A stretch of DNA of 64,000 bases from Drosophila miranda (lineage: Eukaryota; Arthropoda; Insecta; Diptera; Drosophilidae), in NCBI RefSeq assembly GCF_003369915.1, contig NW_022881603.1, positions 5,997,249 through 6,061,248 on the forward strand, written 5' to 3'. Below, piece after piece: positions 1 through 10,879 of the stretch (positions are counted from its first letter, which is position 1; every line of letters begins with the position of its first letter). Made by a program: the position numbers and the translations under genes. The notes beneath the pieces were generated by a model. It was not told the DNA's origin. It searched no databases and saw only the letters and a list, made by a program, of their open reading frames with translations.

Positions 1-326
1 GCTTGGAAATCCGCATTGAATCAGCTTTCTATGCAGATCGAGGTCGCTCAGGCTGCTTAAGCTTTCCGTTGACATTTTAGGTATATGTTATCTGCAAGAA
101 GAAATAGTAAATGGTATATGTGAGTGTTGTTCTAATGATGGTTGTATTTAAAAAAAGAAGTTTTAGATTTCGGCATACTTCAGCAGAGATATGTGAACAT
201 ATTTATGCATGTATGTCCGCATGTATGCTTGGACCTTCAACTGATTAAATTGGTATTTATTGCTTAAATCCACCTAGGATCCGATGAAGTTATGTATATT
301 GATGTGGATAAAAATTCAAAAGTCGC
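1..326. other. Unassigned flank
   Basis: AT-rich non-coding sequence. I see no convincing gene or repeat. The last five bases (GTCGC, 322-326) are the left copy of the target-site duplication of the adjacent LTR element. Confidence 0.5.
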
Positions 327-698
327 TGTGGAGATAATGTTTTTTATCCCCAATCGGCCGACTAATTATTTCGAATTAAATAAAACTCGTCGCAGAAATA
401 AAATTACGATATGTTCTTTAATGCGTGACATCCAAATTGCAAGTGTGGCTTGCCTGCCCTTTACATTGCCGCTCCGATCGCTAAGCGCAGCTTCGCTCGG
501 CCGACGTCGGTAGGCAGACGCAAAGCGGAGATAGCGAAGAGCGACCTGGCAGAGAGCGTTTAGCAGGGCAAGCAAGCGCAAAGCTTTAACAAACAAATGT
601 GTGACATAGACATAAGTAACAAACAAAATAAGCGGCTGAGGGCCAAGAATTAGTTGCTATTTGGCAAGCAGCTAATCGGCTGGGTTCTGCTCCGAACA
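327..698 (-). repeat. 3' LTR of the BEL/Pao element
   Basis: 372-bp terminal repeat matching 3374-3745 with a handful of substitutions. It is the 3' LTR in the element's minus-strand orientation. The short open frames in it are not genes. Confidence 0.9.
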
Positions 699-1901
699 TT
701 CACCACCCGTTGGAAGGCAAAGGCTTTCAACAGATCCATCCCGAAGGGGCAGAACCGCTATTTTTCCAACGGCCCTCTTGAAGATGTTTGCTTGGGCGCA
801 GCTGGCGGCTACGCTGGGATGATCGTCGAACGCAGCAATCGGCGCTTCTTTACGAAGGCGGCTTGTCGTGATTACGTCTTGATCATCGGGAACCTCTGTA
901 ATTGCATAGAATGGCAGGAAATTTGGCAATGTAGAAATTGTTGAAAGTTGAATTTCATTTAGCGTGGATATGTAGGTTTTTAATATATGAAAAAGTTCGC
1001 GCTGCAGTTCCTGATTCTCCGATCGCAGTTTTTTCACTTGCACCTGGCACTCGAGCAGCTGCTTCCTGCATTGCTGCTCTAAGTTTTGGTACTCCAGCGT
1101 TGTGGGTCGAAAATCGTCAATAGAGATGCACGAGGAATTTTCAAAATCGGCTAAAGCTGCACGCTTATTCTCCGAGCTATCAATGCTTCCTGATACTATC
1201 CAACCAAGTTTTGTCTCCTGCAATGTTGGCAATTGGGCTGATAGTCGAATCTGTCCGACGCACATTAAATCGAAGAACAAAACAGAACCTATCAACAGAT
1301 CGATACGTTGGGGCTTGGAGAAATTAGGATCAGCTAGTTTTAGATTATTCGGCATTGGCCAATCCTTTGCGTCTACGCCGAAGTTAGGCTGCATTTCCGT
1401 AATTGAGTTGGTGACAATTTCAGCGAAGGAAGCTCGATAGCTTGCGTCCTGGGATTGTACAACTATATGTACAGACTTGCTCGAAGGTAGAATGGAATCT
1501 CCGATTCCAGGGATGTGAACATAAGACGAGCGATGATCCAACTGCAACTGATCAGCAAGTCTAGATGTTACAAAGTTTGCCTGTGATGCAGAATCCAAAA
1601 TGGCACGACATGGGATAAGTGCTCCATAACGATCTGTAACATGGACGAGGGCAGTAGGTAGCAACATGTTCTTGCTAGGCTGAGATTTCTGGATCGAGGG
1701 GGGAGGGCTAGAACACCCGCTTGCTAGAAGCACAGTCGCGGCCTCTTGGTGGATCGATTCCTCGGCCGGTGGAGAGGAAGATGAAGCACCAGTTCCCGAT
1801 GGAATGTGGAGTAGCGTGTGATGTTTGGCCTGGCAATGCCTGCAAAGTCCTGACCTGCACCTCTGCAATTCATGGCCTTTGTTGAGGCAGTTCAAACACA
1901 A
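672..1901 (-). pseudogene. BEL/Pao protease ORF fused to coiled coil and integrase tail
   Basis: A 409-residue open frame. It starts with CCHC-type zinc knuckles (CLNC..GH..C, then CRHC..KHH). A DUF1758 retropepsin follows at residues ~80-235, with the active-site region changed to ILDSASQANFV and ending GWIVSGS. Where reverse transcriptase should follow, residues ~245-310 are instead a Glu/Gln/Leu-rich heptad-like coiled coil, then ~60 residues I do not recognise. The last ~35 residues (KRAVGKIAVLPL, then PTGGECSEQ) resemble the extreme C-terminus of BEL/Pao integrase. The frame stays open across this fusion and ends in the 3' LTR. It is separated from the gag frame upstream by a one-base frameshift near 1930. 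Confidence 0.75.
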
Positions 1902-1926
1902 GCGGCTCTTTGCTTCTTTGTATCGT

Positions 1927-2925
1927 TCAAACGCAGAGATTCAGGAATTCCTGACATCTAGATATGTAATGCTCGGAGGAATTGCAATGGTTACATATGG
2001 GGTTAGGATGGTCGTTACTGGAGGTGATAAGGGTGACAGGTTTGTCTTCTCCCACCTGCTGGCTAGGAATTGTTACCATAGCCGACCCCAAATTTTCCAG
2101 CATCCGACATCTTGCTTCCAAGAATGAGGCCATGCTTGACCACCGAGGCAATCCTGACGTCGGTAAGTTCTCCTCCCATTTCTCCTTGGTCTTGTGGTCC
2201 AATTTCGTGCCTATGATGAATATCAGCAACCCATCGGATATCTCCTGCGGGGTCGCCAAGGTCTGAAGTGCACGCAAGTGCGAATTGATTTTGTCGCTGA
2301 GCGCGCGCAAGCCGTTAGCCGAGCCCTTCTCCACCCCTTGCAGCCCGAAGATAGCCTTGACGTGTGCCTGAAAATGTAACAATTTATTATCGAATCGCAA
2401 CATTAGTAAATTCAACGCCTTGTCGTAATTCTCCTCAGAAAGTTGCAAGGAACGAATCGTATCCAGCGCAGCACCATCTAGACATCCACGAAGATATTGG
2501 AATTTTTCGATGATTGGTATACGATGGGCTTTGTGCACCATTGTCGAGAACATCGAGTGGAATTCTGGCCAATCCATGTAGTTCCCACAGAATCGCGGAA
2601 GCTGCAACTCGGGCATTCGAGAGCGGCCTATACTATTATAGGCGAACATCGACGAATTCCCCTCGAGAGTATGCCGAGCCGTTGAATTGGCAACATTTAC
2701 CGTGCGAGCAGCCATCAACTCCCGCGACAGCCTGGACCTAACCTTGACATAAACATTCGAAAAGTCCAGCCGGGCATCATGGGCTAACTGCAGGAAATAC
2801 AGCCTTTCAAGGCTCGTTTGAGCGGCATCGAAATACGCATTCATTCGCTCGATTTGCTCTAAGCGAGCTTGAAGTTCTGCCTCATCTAACTCGGCAAGCT
2901 CTTCCTTGGTGAGAAAGCGATCCAT
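1927..2925 (-). pseudogene. BEL/Pao gag (DUF1759) ORF, frameshifted at its end
   Basis: A 332-residue frame starting MDRFLTKEELAEL. An N-terminal helical segment precedes the typical DUF1759 capsid region (LPELQLPRFCGNYMDWPEF, then FQYLRGCLDGAA and a LLMLRFDN motif) and the first knuckle CNHCNSSEHYISRC. The frame stops right after this knuckle, while the next frame continues with the expected zinc knuckles, so one base has been gained or lost near 1930-1940. It would have formed the virus-like particle and bound RNA. Confidence 0.8.
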
Positions 2926-3373
2926 GGCTTTAGTTGGCGCGCGATGGACTCGGCCTTGTGCTTGTAGAAATCTACATCACTCGGCATTGCTGCGTTCGCG
3001 ACATTGGTAGGCTCAGGTGCTGCCATGTTGAGGTTTTAAAAGAGTCACTCAGCACGACCGAAAAAGACATCCTGTATACGTATAAACGTGAGAACCGAAA
3101 GCAAAGGGATTACAGCTAATGCTGTGCGAGCTGTCCGATTCCGCTTTGTACTCCGCTTGTGTGTATTAGTGAGTTCGCTGCACTGCACTGACCGAATTGT
3201 CGCGACAGAGAAATTAATAGCCAGCAATGCGTGTATGTAGGTGTATGTAAGTATGTTTTAGCACCGAATTGTGCTTAACCGCCGAAAATTTGCTAAGGCT
3301 AACGAATGTCGATCGCGAATGATTATTAATTTACACTGCAACTCAGAGATCACGTCGGGGTCACCAAATTTTA

Positions 3374-3745
3374 TGTGGAGATAATGTTTTTTATCCCCAA
3401 TCGGCCGACTAATTATTTCGAATTAAATAAAACTCGGCGCAGAAATAAAATTACGATATGTTCTTTAATGCGTGACATCCAAATTGCAAGTGTGGCTTGC
3501 CTGCCCTTTAGATTGCCGCTCCGATCGCTAAGCGCAGCTTCGCTCGGCCGACGTCGGTAGGCAGACGCAAAGCGGAGATAGCGAAGAGCGAGCTGGCAGA
3601 GAGCGTTTAGCAGGGCAAGCAAGCGCAAAGCTTTAACAAACAAATGAGTGACATAGACATAAGTAACAATCAAAATAAGCGGCTGAGGGCCAAGAATTAG
3701 GTGCTATTTGGCAAGCAGCTAATCGGCTGGGTTCTGCTCCGAACA
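3374..3745 (-). repeat. 5' LTR of the BEL/Pao element
   Basis: Second copy of the 372-bp LTR, upstream of gag in the element's orientation. It is followed by the right copy of the GTCGC target duplication. Confidence 0.9.
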
Positions 3746-5002
3746 GTCGCTTCAACCAAAATATTCCTCAAAACTATTTATAGTTTCACAAACATCGAAG
3801 CGAGTGTTCATGCAGTTGGAAGATAACATACTTACACAAATACACGTGGACTGGACGAGTTGAACATATGATTTAATCACATAAATCTATACTTTGCAAA
3901 ATATAAATTTTTAATTACATAAAATATAAACGAAAACTGTAATTTGTTTTCAAGCAACAGTTTCAAACACCATATTTTGATTACAATTTCATACGGCACT
4001 TACTAAATCATTCAGTCAAGGGTGCGGCGTCAAATGCATTTCAATGGAACACATGAATTGAAATAATTCTCGCAACATCGATGTTATACTCTGGAAATAA
4101 CTATAAAATTAATCACGAGTGAAGTAAGTGGTAGCTTACTGAAGCTAATGGTTTCATTAATGTTGCTTATTATTATTGCAATACTTTTTTATTTGTTATA
4201 GGTATAATACTTATACTAGTTAAACTTATGTTAGCTATTTCAGTATTCATTGTATAAATGTACAGATTTATTTCACAACATATTTATTTATATATGGTCG
4301 TATTCCACCAAACTTCGTGTCAAACCTAACTTTAGGTTGGTGAGCCCAGATATATACAAATTATGGAAAAATCAGGAGGTTTGAGCAAGAGAAACATACA
4401 TATATTCTAGTTTGGATAGGTAGTCGAGCTGGTTGCAGCAAGAATTATAGTTTACAAAAATGATTTAGCTAGATGTGGCATCGGTGGCAGAAAGTATTTA
4501 GGCAGGCTTCGGTTTGACTTGCACAAAAATTTTGCGATTTCCTTTTTGAAAATGTGCCCGTAACATGCACGTAACAGATCATCTGGGTAAAGAAAACTGT
4601 TTTCCGCCACTTATAATTCAAAATGTAATTAGAAATTTAATCTTTTACTCACTGTTCGTCAGACATTTTAAATACACAGTTAATGCATCTAAGATGTCTT
4701 GATCTTCTTACATCGCGCATTTTCTGTAAAGGTAAAGGAAAACCGAAGACTGCCCGAATGTATACAAAACCAGCCATGTTTTGTTTCAACCATTCCATTT
4801 CGGATGTTCACTTGTTTTCACATTCGTGGCGTGTATATCGAACAGGTTCGCACAGAAAGCGATGGCAAACTATCGGCAGGGGCCAATCCGTTTTCTTGAA
4901 ATGTAGATACATTTCTATGTGTTTGTGGCTTAAGAACTAAAATATTGTATGCCTTTTGCAAAGGTAAATATAGGCAACATCCAAGTTAAATTCAAACAAA
5001 AA
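3746..5002. other. Non-coding region upstream of Chip
   Basis: About 1.25 kb of AT-rich sequence with no convincing coding frame. It could hold distal Chip regulatory or intron sequence. I see no specific sites that I can defend. Confidence 0.4.
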
Positions 5003-7186
5003 ACGAGGGGGAACGTTGTGAGTTGCTGCGGACACCGCAACTCTACAGTTATACCCGATACTAAGTCAGTATGGCTCTCCTCCGGCAGACGCTGCTAATA
5101 TTAAACGACACGACAGTGCGTGCGAGAGAGACAGAAAATCAGTCTGAGCGTGACGTCGGGCGCTGCGTAGCCAGTGCAAATTGATTTGTTCCTTTTGGCT
5201 ATAAAAATTATCTGATCTGATCCAGATTCAGCAGTCTGATAGATATGGTCATTATCTATGATTCTGCGTTTTTATACCCGATACTCAAAATGAGTATTGG
5301 GGTATATTAGATTTGTGGTAAAAGTGGATGTGTGAACGTCCAGAAGGAATCGTTTCCGACCCCATAAAGTATATATATTCTTGATCAGCATCAATAGCCG
5401 AGTCGATTGAGCCCTGTCTGTCTGTCCGTCTGTCCGTCCGTCCGTCCCCTTCAGCGCCTAGTGCTCAAAGACTATAAGAGCTAGAGCAACGATGTTTTGG
5501 ATCCAGACTTCTGTGATATGTCACTGCTACAAAAATATTTCAAAACTTCGCCCCGCCTACTTCCGCCCCCACAAAGGACGAAAATCTGTGGCATCCACAT
5601 TTTTAAAGATACGATAAAACCAAAAACGCAGAATCGGTGAGGATGACCATATCTTCTACAGTGCAAAATCTGAACCAGATCGTATAATGATTATAGCCAG
5701 AATCAAGAAAACAATTTCATTCTATCTCGCTCTGTCTCTCTCTAACACACAGGTTTCATGGTCGGTTTTGTCAATTGCAAAATATGAGTTCAAGGATCTC
5801 AGAACCTATAAGAGCCAGAGCAACCAAATTTGGTATCCACACTCCTGTGATATCGGACCTTGACCGTTTCGTGTCCAAATTTCGCCACACCCCCTTCCGC
5901 CCCCGCAAAGGACGAAAATCTGGGGCATCCACAAATCTCAGAGACTATTAAGGCTAGAGTAACCAAATTTGGTATCCGCACTTCTGTTAGATCGCACTAT
6001 AAAACGTATATCTCAGAATTTCGCCCCACCCCCTTCCGCCCCCACAAAAGACGAAAATCTGTTGCATCCACAATATTGCAGATTCGAGAAAACTAAAAGC
6101 GCAGAATCATAGATAATGACCATATCTATCAGATTGCTGAATCTGGATCAGATCGGATCATTTTTGTAGCCAAAAGCAAGAAATCAATTTTCAGTGGCTA
6201 CGCAGAGCCCGACGTCACGCTCAGACTGATTTTCTGTCTCTCTCGCACGCACTCTTTGTCGTGTGGTTCAATATTAGCGGCGTCTGCCGCAGGAGAGCCA
6301 TACTGACTTAGTATCGGGTATAACTGTAGAGTTGCGGTGTCCGCGGCAACTCCCACCGTTCCACCTCGTTAGTTTTCTCGAATCTGCAATATTGTGGATG
6401 CAACAGATTTTCGTCCTTTGTGGGGGCGGAAGGGGGTGGGGCGAAATTCTGAGATATACGCTTTATAGTGAGATCTAACAGAAGTGCGGATACCAAATTT
6501 GGTTACTCTAGCCTTAATAGTCTCTGAGATTTGTGGATGCCCCAGATTTTCGTCCTTTGCGGGGGCGGAAGGGGGTGTGGCGAAATTTGGACACGAAACG
6601 GTCAAGGTCCGATATCACAGGAGTGTGGATACCAAATTTGGTTGCTCTGGCTCTTATAGGTTCTGAGATCCTTGAACTCATATTTTGCAATTGGCAAAGC
6701 CGACCATGAAACCTGTGTGTTAGAGAGAGACAGAGCGAGAAAGAATGAAATTGTTCTCTTGATTCTGGCTATAATAATTATACGATCTGGTTGAGATTTT
6801 ACACTCTAGAACATATAGTCATCCTCTACGATTCTGCGTTTTTGGCTTTATCGTATCTTTAAAAATGTGGATGCCACAGATTTTCGTCCTTTGTGGGGGC
6901 GGAAGTGGGCGGGCCGAAGTTTTGAAATATTTTTGTAGCAGTGACATATCACAGAAGTCTGGATACAAAACATCGTTGCTCTAGCTCTTATAGTCTTTGA
7001 GCACTAGGCGCTGAAGGGGACGGACAGACGGACAGACAGACATGGCTCAATCGACTCGGCTATTGATGCTGATCAAGAATATATATACTTTATGGGGTCG
7101 GAAACGATTCCTTCTGGACGTTACACACATCCACTTTTACCACAAATCTAATAAACCCCAATACTCATTTTGAGTATCGGGTATAA
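5003..7186 (+). mobile_element. Helitron/DINE-1-like (ISY-like) element interrupted by an inverted copy of itself
   Basis: The plus-strand copy occupies 5003-5273 and resumes at 6371-7186. Comparison with the uninterrupted copies at 43664 and 52106 shows that the sequence should read directly from GCGTTTTT at 5273 to AGTTTTCTCG at 6371. Family hallmarks: a 5' hairpin (GAGTTGC..GCAACTC), three imperfect ~130-bp internal repeats each with a GGGGGCGGAAG block, a (GGAC/GACA)n tract, and a 3' palindrome ATACCCGATACTC/GAGTATCGGGTAT. No protein is encoded. The small open frames across the repeats are shadows. Confidence 0.8.
5274..6370 (-). mobile_element. Nested Helitron/DINE-1-like (ISY-like) copy, inverted
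   Basis: A full-length (~1.1 kb) minus-strand copy of the same family, inserted after the T-run of the plus-strand copy. It begins with the terminal palindrome (ATACCCGATACTC) and ends with the reverse complement of the ACGAGG start. I see no target duplication, as expected for Helitrons. Its (GGAC)n tract is short. Confidence 0.8.
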
Positions 7187-7431
7187 TTATTGCGGAACAT
7201 TAGCACGATTCGTTTTTAAAATATTATTGGCTGAAAAACAGTGTGCCTAAATGTATATACACATATTTTTAAAATCATTTCGGCCTTAAGACAAGTGCAC
7301 ACATACGTACATGCGTATTAAATACAACACGGCTATAAACACGATGATTTAAACGGAATAATACAATTGTACCTAAAATACGTTTATTAATTTCAGGCCG
7401 AACCGCATGTCCTTAAATAATTACTGTAGGC

Positions 7432-9168
7432 ATGAATCGTAGAGGTTTAAATTCTGGAAATACGATGTCTTCTCAATCAAATATTGACGACGGAAGCTGG
7501 AAAGGAGTTTCTGAGGGTGGATCTATGTTGCCCACGTCGAACTCGTCAGCTCTGAATCCTGATGGGAGCAACCAGAGTGGGTTTTCACAAGGAGGATTGC
7601 CGTACAACTCGGGTGGCAATCCATATCCACCTGCTGGCCAATCCTCTCCCGCTGGAAATCAGTCTTTAGTTTTTCAAAACTCTAATCAACCTGGATCGAA
7701 TACACCTCAATATACCTCTTCACCTGCACCCTCTGGGTCATCCACGCCGGGTCCTGTTGGCTCACAGAACATTCCTGGAAACTATCCACAGTCGGCGACA
7801 GCTGGAAACTTCAATGGTCCTGTGGGAGGACCCTTTGGATCGCCATCTACTGGCTTGGGCCAGTTCAGTCGACCAGCCAGTTCGGGCACTCCCTTCAACA
7901 GCGGACAGGCTGGCCACTTTTCATCGCCCACGGTCTTTGGAGTGGGCGGTCAATTCAACCCAATGCCACCAGCATCTCCCTTCGGTCACGGAGGCAATCA
8001 TCCCATGATGGGCGGTCACCAGCAAATGGACCGAATTGATCAAGGCTTTAGGCGGCACAACTCGTACTTCAGTCACACCGAGCACCGAGTATTCGAGCTA
8101 AACAAACGCCTTCAGCAGCGGAACGAAGAGAGCGACAATTGCTGGTGGGACTCTTTCACAACGGAGTTTTTCGAGGACGATGCCAGATTGACAATCCTGT
8201 TTTGCCTGGAGGACGGACCAAAAAGGTATACGATTGGCCGAACACTCATCCCGCGCTTCTTCCGAAGCATATATGAAGGCGGAGTGTCTGACTTGTACTT
8301 TCAATTGAAGCACGCTAAGGAGTCATTTCACAATACGTCTATAACCCTGGACTGTGATCAGTGCACGGTAATAACACAACATGGCAAGCCGTTTTTTACG
8401 AAAGTATGTGCTGATGCCAGGCTGATCTTGGAGTTCATGTATGACGACTATATGCGCATCAAGTCTTGGCATATGACCATTAAGGGACACAGGGAACTCA
8501 TTCCAAGATCCGTGATTGGCACCTCGCTTCCCCCCGATCCGATGCTTCTAGATCAAATCACTAAGAACATTACAAGAGCTGGCATAACCAACTCAACACT
8601 AAATTATCTACGATTATGTGTTATACTTGAACCGATGCAGGAGCTAATGTCTCGACACAAGGCCTATGCACTTAGTCCACGGGACTGCCTGAAGACAACT
8701 TTATTTCAAAAATGGCAGCGCATGGTAGCACCGCCGGGCAAAAAAGATCCCCAAAGGCCGCCCAATAAACGGCGCAAGCGGAAAGGCTCCAACTCGGGCG
8801 GCGGGGCCAATAATGCAAACCCCCCGCCTGTGACAAATCAGAAGCGATCACCCTCTGGGCCCAGCTTTTCCCTCTCCTCGCAAGATGTAATGGTTGTGGG
8901 TGAGCCCACCCTGATGGGCGGGGAGTTTGGCGAGGAGGATGAGCGGTTGATAACGCGGCTGGAGAACACGCAATATGACGGTACCAATGCCGTGGAGCAC
9001 GATAATCACACCGGATTCGGTCACGCCGACTCGCCCATCTCTGGCTCGAATCCGTGGAGTATTGACCGAGCGGGAAATATTCCAGCCAGTCCCGGCAACG
9101 GTGCTGCGCCGCAGAACAACGCGAATATATCTGATATAGATAAAAAGAGCCCCATTGTATCGCAATAG
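7432..9168 (+). CDS. Chi: Chip, LIM-domain-binding protein (LDB1 family)
   Basis: A 578-residue protein, close to the length of Drosophila Chip. It is a nuclear cofactor that dimerises and bridges LIM-homeodomain factors (Apterous), GATA/bHLH factors and distant enhancers. Residues 1-200 are a Gly/Ser/Pro/Asn-rich arm. The conserved dimerisation domain spans ~205-405 (FRRHNSYFSHTEHRVFELN, then DNCWWDSFTTEFFEDDARL). A basic nuclear signal NKRRKRKG lies near 444-452. The LIM interaction domain lies at ~483-515 (DVMVVGEPTLMGG, then DERLITRLENTQYD). A splice acceptor (TTTCAG, 7391-7396) just upstream shows that the start codon is in a second exon with a non-coding first exon further upstream. The frame is intact. 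Two poly(A) signals follow, at 9174 and 9236. Confidence 0.97.
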   Translation: MNRRGLNSGNTMSSQSNIDDGSWKGVSEGGSMLPTSNSSALNPDGSNQSGFSQGGLPYNSGGNPYPPAGQSSPAGNQSLVFQNSNQPGSNTPQYTSSPAPSGSSTPGPVGSQNIPGNYPQSATAGNFNGPVGGPFGSPSTGLGQFSRPASSGTPFNSGQAGHFSSPTVFGVGGQFNPMPPASPFGHGGNHPMMGGHQQMDRIDQGFRRHNSYFSHTEHRVFELNKRLQQRNEESDNCWWDSFTTEFFEDDARLTILFCLEDGPKRYTIGRTLIPRFFRSIYEGGVSDLYFQLKHAKESFHNTSITLDCDQCTVITQHGKPFFTKVCADARLILEFMYDDYMRIKSWHMTIKGHRELIPRSVIGTSLPPDPMLLDQITKNITRAGITNSTLNYLRLCVILEPMQELMSRHKAYALSPRDCLKTTLFQKWQRMVAPPGKKDPQRPPNKRRKRKGSNSGGGANNANPPPVTNQKRSPSGPSFSLSSQDVMVVGEPTLMGGEFGEEDERLITRLENTQYDGTNAVEHDNHTGFGHADSPISGSNPWSIDRAGNIPASPGNGAAPQNNANISDIDKKSPIVSQ

Positions 9169-9173
9169 AAGTT

Positions 9174-9241
9174 AATAAAACATATTTCGCTATATTGTCA
9201 AATGTATTTTCATACTTGCATGTAAAAAATATTTAAATAAA
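9174..9241 (+). terminator. Chip 3' UTR poly(A) signals
   Basis: AATAAA at 9174-9179, six bases after the Chip stop codon, and again at 9236-9241. The second is the more plausible cleavage signal because the first leaves almost no 3' UTR. Confidence 0.5.
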
Positions 9242-10120
9242 GCTTTCAAGTTTTAGGAAATGTATATAAGACATACATACATAAAAATACATACATATAC
9301 ATATATATAATTACACTTAAGCTGTCTTACTCTACACACTATTATATAATTGTAGCGTAGGCACTACTTCTGTCTTGACTGCCTTTCAAAGTAATTTGTG
9401 TTTTAGTAAAGCAGAACTTTTAAGCACAACGCTCTAAATATTTTAAGTAACTTTATTTGCTCATACCAAGGGCTGTCGACAGCCGCATTGGGGCTCTTAG
9501 GGGCCCTTCTACATTGATAATTCAACGCAACGCAACGTAATCGGGCCAAGAGGAGACGGGCCCGGGCTAGTTTCCTCGACAGACCAGACCCCGTTTCGAC
9601 GGCCCAGCCTGTATCCTGACTAGGTATTCTTAGATTTTTAGCTTTATGTAACATTTCTTTTAGCCATTTTCGAATCGATTAAGCATTGCTTCTGCTGAGA
9701 TTCGATCCGAATCGCAATCTATGATTGAGGCGACAAGTATAAAGGATATTGTTTGTAGAGCAGAGCCAAAGACCACAGCAAGATTTTATCTTGAAAGTAA
9801 AAGTATCTCCTGTTGGAAGTTTTCTGTTAATTCTTTCGTATTTTGTGTTAGCTTAGATGATAAATTATTTAGATAATAGAGTATTTAGTGTAGAAAAATC
9901 GCACATCTGGCATGGGTGTTTTTTTCCAGCGATAAGTACTATTTCCGTCTCATTTGAGATTTCGATTCCTATCCGTACCTTGATGGTGACTACGCGGAGA
10001 TATTTTTTAATGGCATTCGAGGTCCAGCCTCTTTTGCGCATGCACGAATAAATGGGATACACAGTTTCTGGCTCTCGTTCAGATATACAGTCACACAGTC
10101 GCGTATTCGAAGGAGTAGTA
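9242..10120. other. Chip to OS-D intergenic region
   Basis: About 880 bp with no convincing gene. It holds an AT-rich ATACATAC stretch (~9260-9320) and a more GC-rich patch at 9460-9620 without a recognisable feature. Confidence 0.4.
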
Positions 10121-10538
10121 ATGCTTTCACTAAATAAAAATCAGGCGCAGTTTTTGGTTCTTTATTTTATTTTCTTCATCATTTTTATTTCCTCAAAGGC
10201 CCAAGCCGAAGAGAAAAATATTAACAAGCTGCTGAATAACCAGGTCGTGGTCAGTCGCCAAATAATGTGCATTCTTGAGAAGAGCGAATGCGACCAATTG
10301 GGGCAGCAACTTAAAGGTAGCGTATAACATCTATAGACATCGAAAAGCTGCGACGCTACATTCACAATATTTTATTCAATCATAACCATTCGCAGCTGCT
10401 CTGCCAGAAGTTATCACCAGGAAATGCAGAAACTGTTCGCCTCAACAAGCTCAAAAGGCGCAAAAGCTAACAACATTTTTACAAACAAGATACCCCGATG
10501 TCTGGGCAATGCTTATAAGGAAATATCAAAGTGTCTAA
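10121..10538 (+). CDS. OS-D/chemosensory-protein family gene, two exons
   Basis: Exon 1 is 10121-10316 and ends AAAG|GTAGCG. Exon 2 is 10396-10538 and begins after TTCGCAG. The spliced product is ~112 residues with a hydrophobic signal peptide (VLYFIFFIIFISSKAQA). It carries the four-cysteine OS-D pattern C-x6-C (MCILEKSEC) and C-x2-C (KCRNC). The ATG at 10121 is preferred over the upstream in-frame ATG at 10052 because it gives a clean signal peptide. Family members are small secreted ligand-binding proteins of lymph and epidermis. By position it is probably the orthologue of D. melanogaster CG30172, a relative of Phk-3 5 kb away, but I recall this rather than see it. The reading frame and splice sites are intact. 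Confidence 0.85.
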
Positions 10539-10808
10539 ATATATCACCGGGCTATTTATACCCATGAATTCAAAAATAAAATCGTAGTATCGTGCCACAT
10601 TACTTCTGTATTCTGTTGTGCTCTTTGTGTATGGCAGGGGCTGTTCGGGGTCTGGCACGTACAACGTCCTTGCATTTGGCTTTGTGATCATTGGTTGCTG
10701 CTTCCGAGGTACCATTCCCCAGATCCTGATGTGGTTCGGCATGCCACAAAAAATTAATCTAGCCCCGTTTAAGCAAACAAAATAACGTGATACAACTTTT
10801 GTACACAT
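10479..10808 (-). CDS. Possible small antisense/convergent ORF
   Basis: A 109-codon frame overlapping the end of the OS-D gene on the other strand. From the internal Met at ~10740 it reads like a genuine small basic protein (MPNHIRIWGMVPRKQQ, then LYVPDPEQPLPYTKSTTEYR, then ARYYDFIFEF). A possible donor G|GTATAA follows the GAATTCATGG codons. I do not recognise a family. It could be a small single-pass or mitochondrial-type protein, or chance. The part that overlaps OS-D exon 2 (10479-10538) is least likely to be coding. Confidence 0.35.
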   Translation of the reverse strand: MCTKVVSRYFVCLNGARLIFCGMPNHIRIWGMVPRKQQPMITKPNARTLYVPDPEQPLPYTKSTTEYRSNVARYYDFIFEFMGINSPVIYLDTLIFPYKHCPDIGVSCL

Positions 10809-10879
10809 GAATGTATATTTTCTTCTTATTATTATTATATAAAATCTATAAATTTATATATGCATTTAAAGACAATTAA

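Larger units (their letters stand above)
327..3745 (-). mobile_element. BEL/Pao-type LTR retrotransposon, pol-deleted, complete ends
   Basis: Two near-identical 372-bp LTRs (327-698 and 3374-3745) bound a minus-strand element of about 3.4 kb. Read on the minus strand the LTRs begin TGTTCGGAGC and end CTCCACA, the usual TG...CA. The element is flanked by a 5-bp direct repeat GTCGC (322-326 and 3746-3750), the duplication size expected for BEL/Pao. The internal region encodes a DUF1759-type gag and a DUF1758-type aspartic protease but no reverse transcriptase, RNase H or integrase core, so it must have moved in trans. The LTRs differ at only a few positions, which points to a recent insertion. 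Confidence 0.9.

Noticed and set aside
366-626. 86-codon minus-strand frame, repeated at 3413-3673
   Set aside because: It is contained in the two BEL/Pao LTRs. The duplication simply reflects LTR identity.
4683-4940. 85-codon frame with several Cys and His
   Set aside because: No start context, splice evidence or recognisable domain; composition fits chance in AT-rich DNA.
5481-6666. Several 60-80-codon frames (for example MTVSCPNFATPPSAPAKDENLG) recurring near 5.5-6.7, 52.4 and 60.7 kb
   Set aside because: They are reading-frame shadows of the GC-rich subrepeats in the Helitron-like element, found on both strands and with no protein-like conservation.
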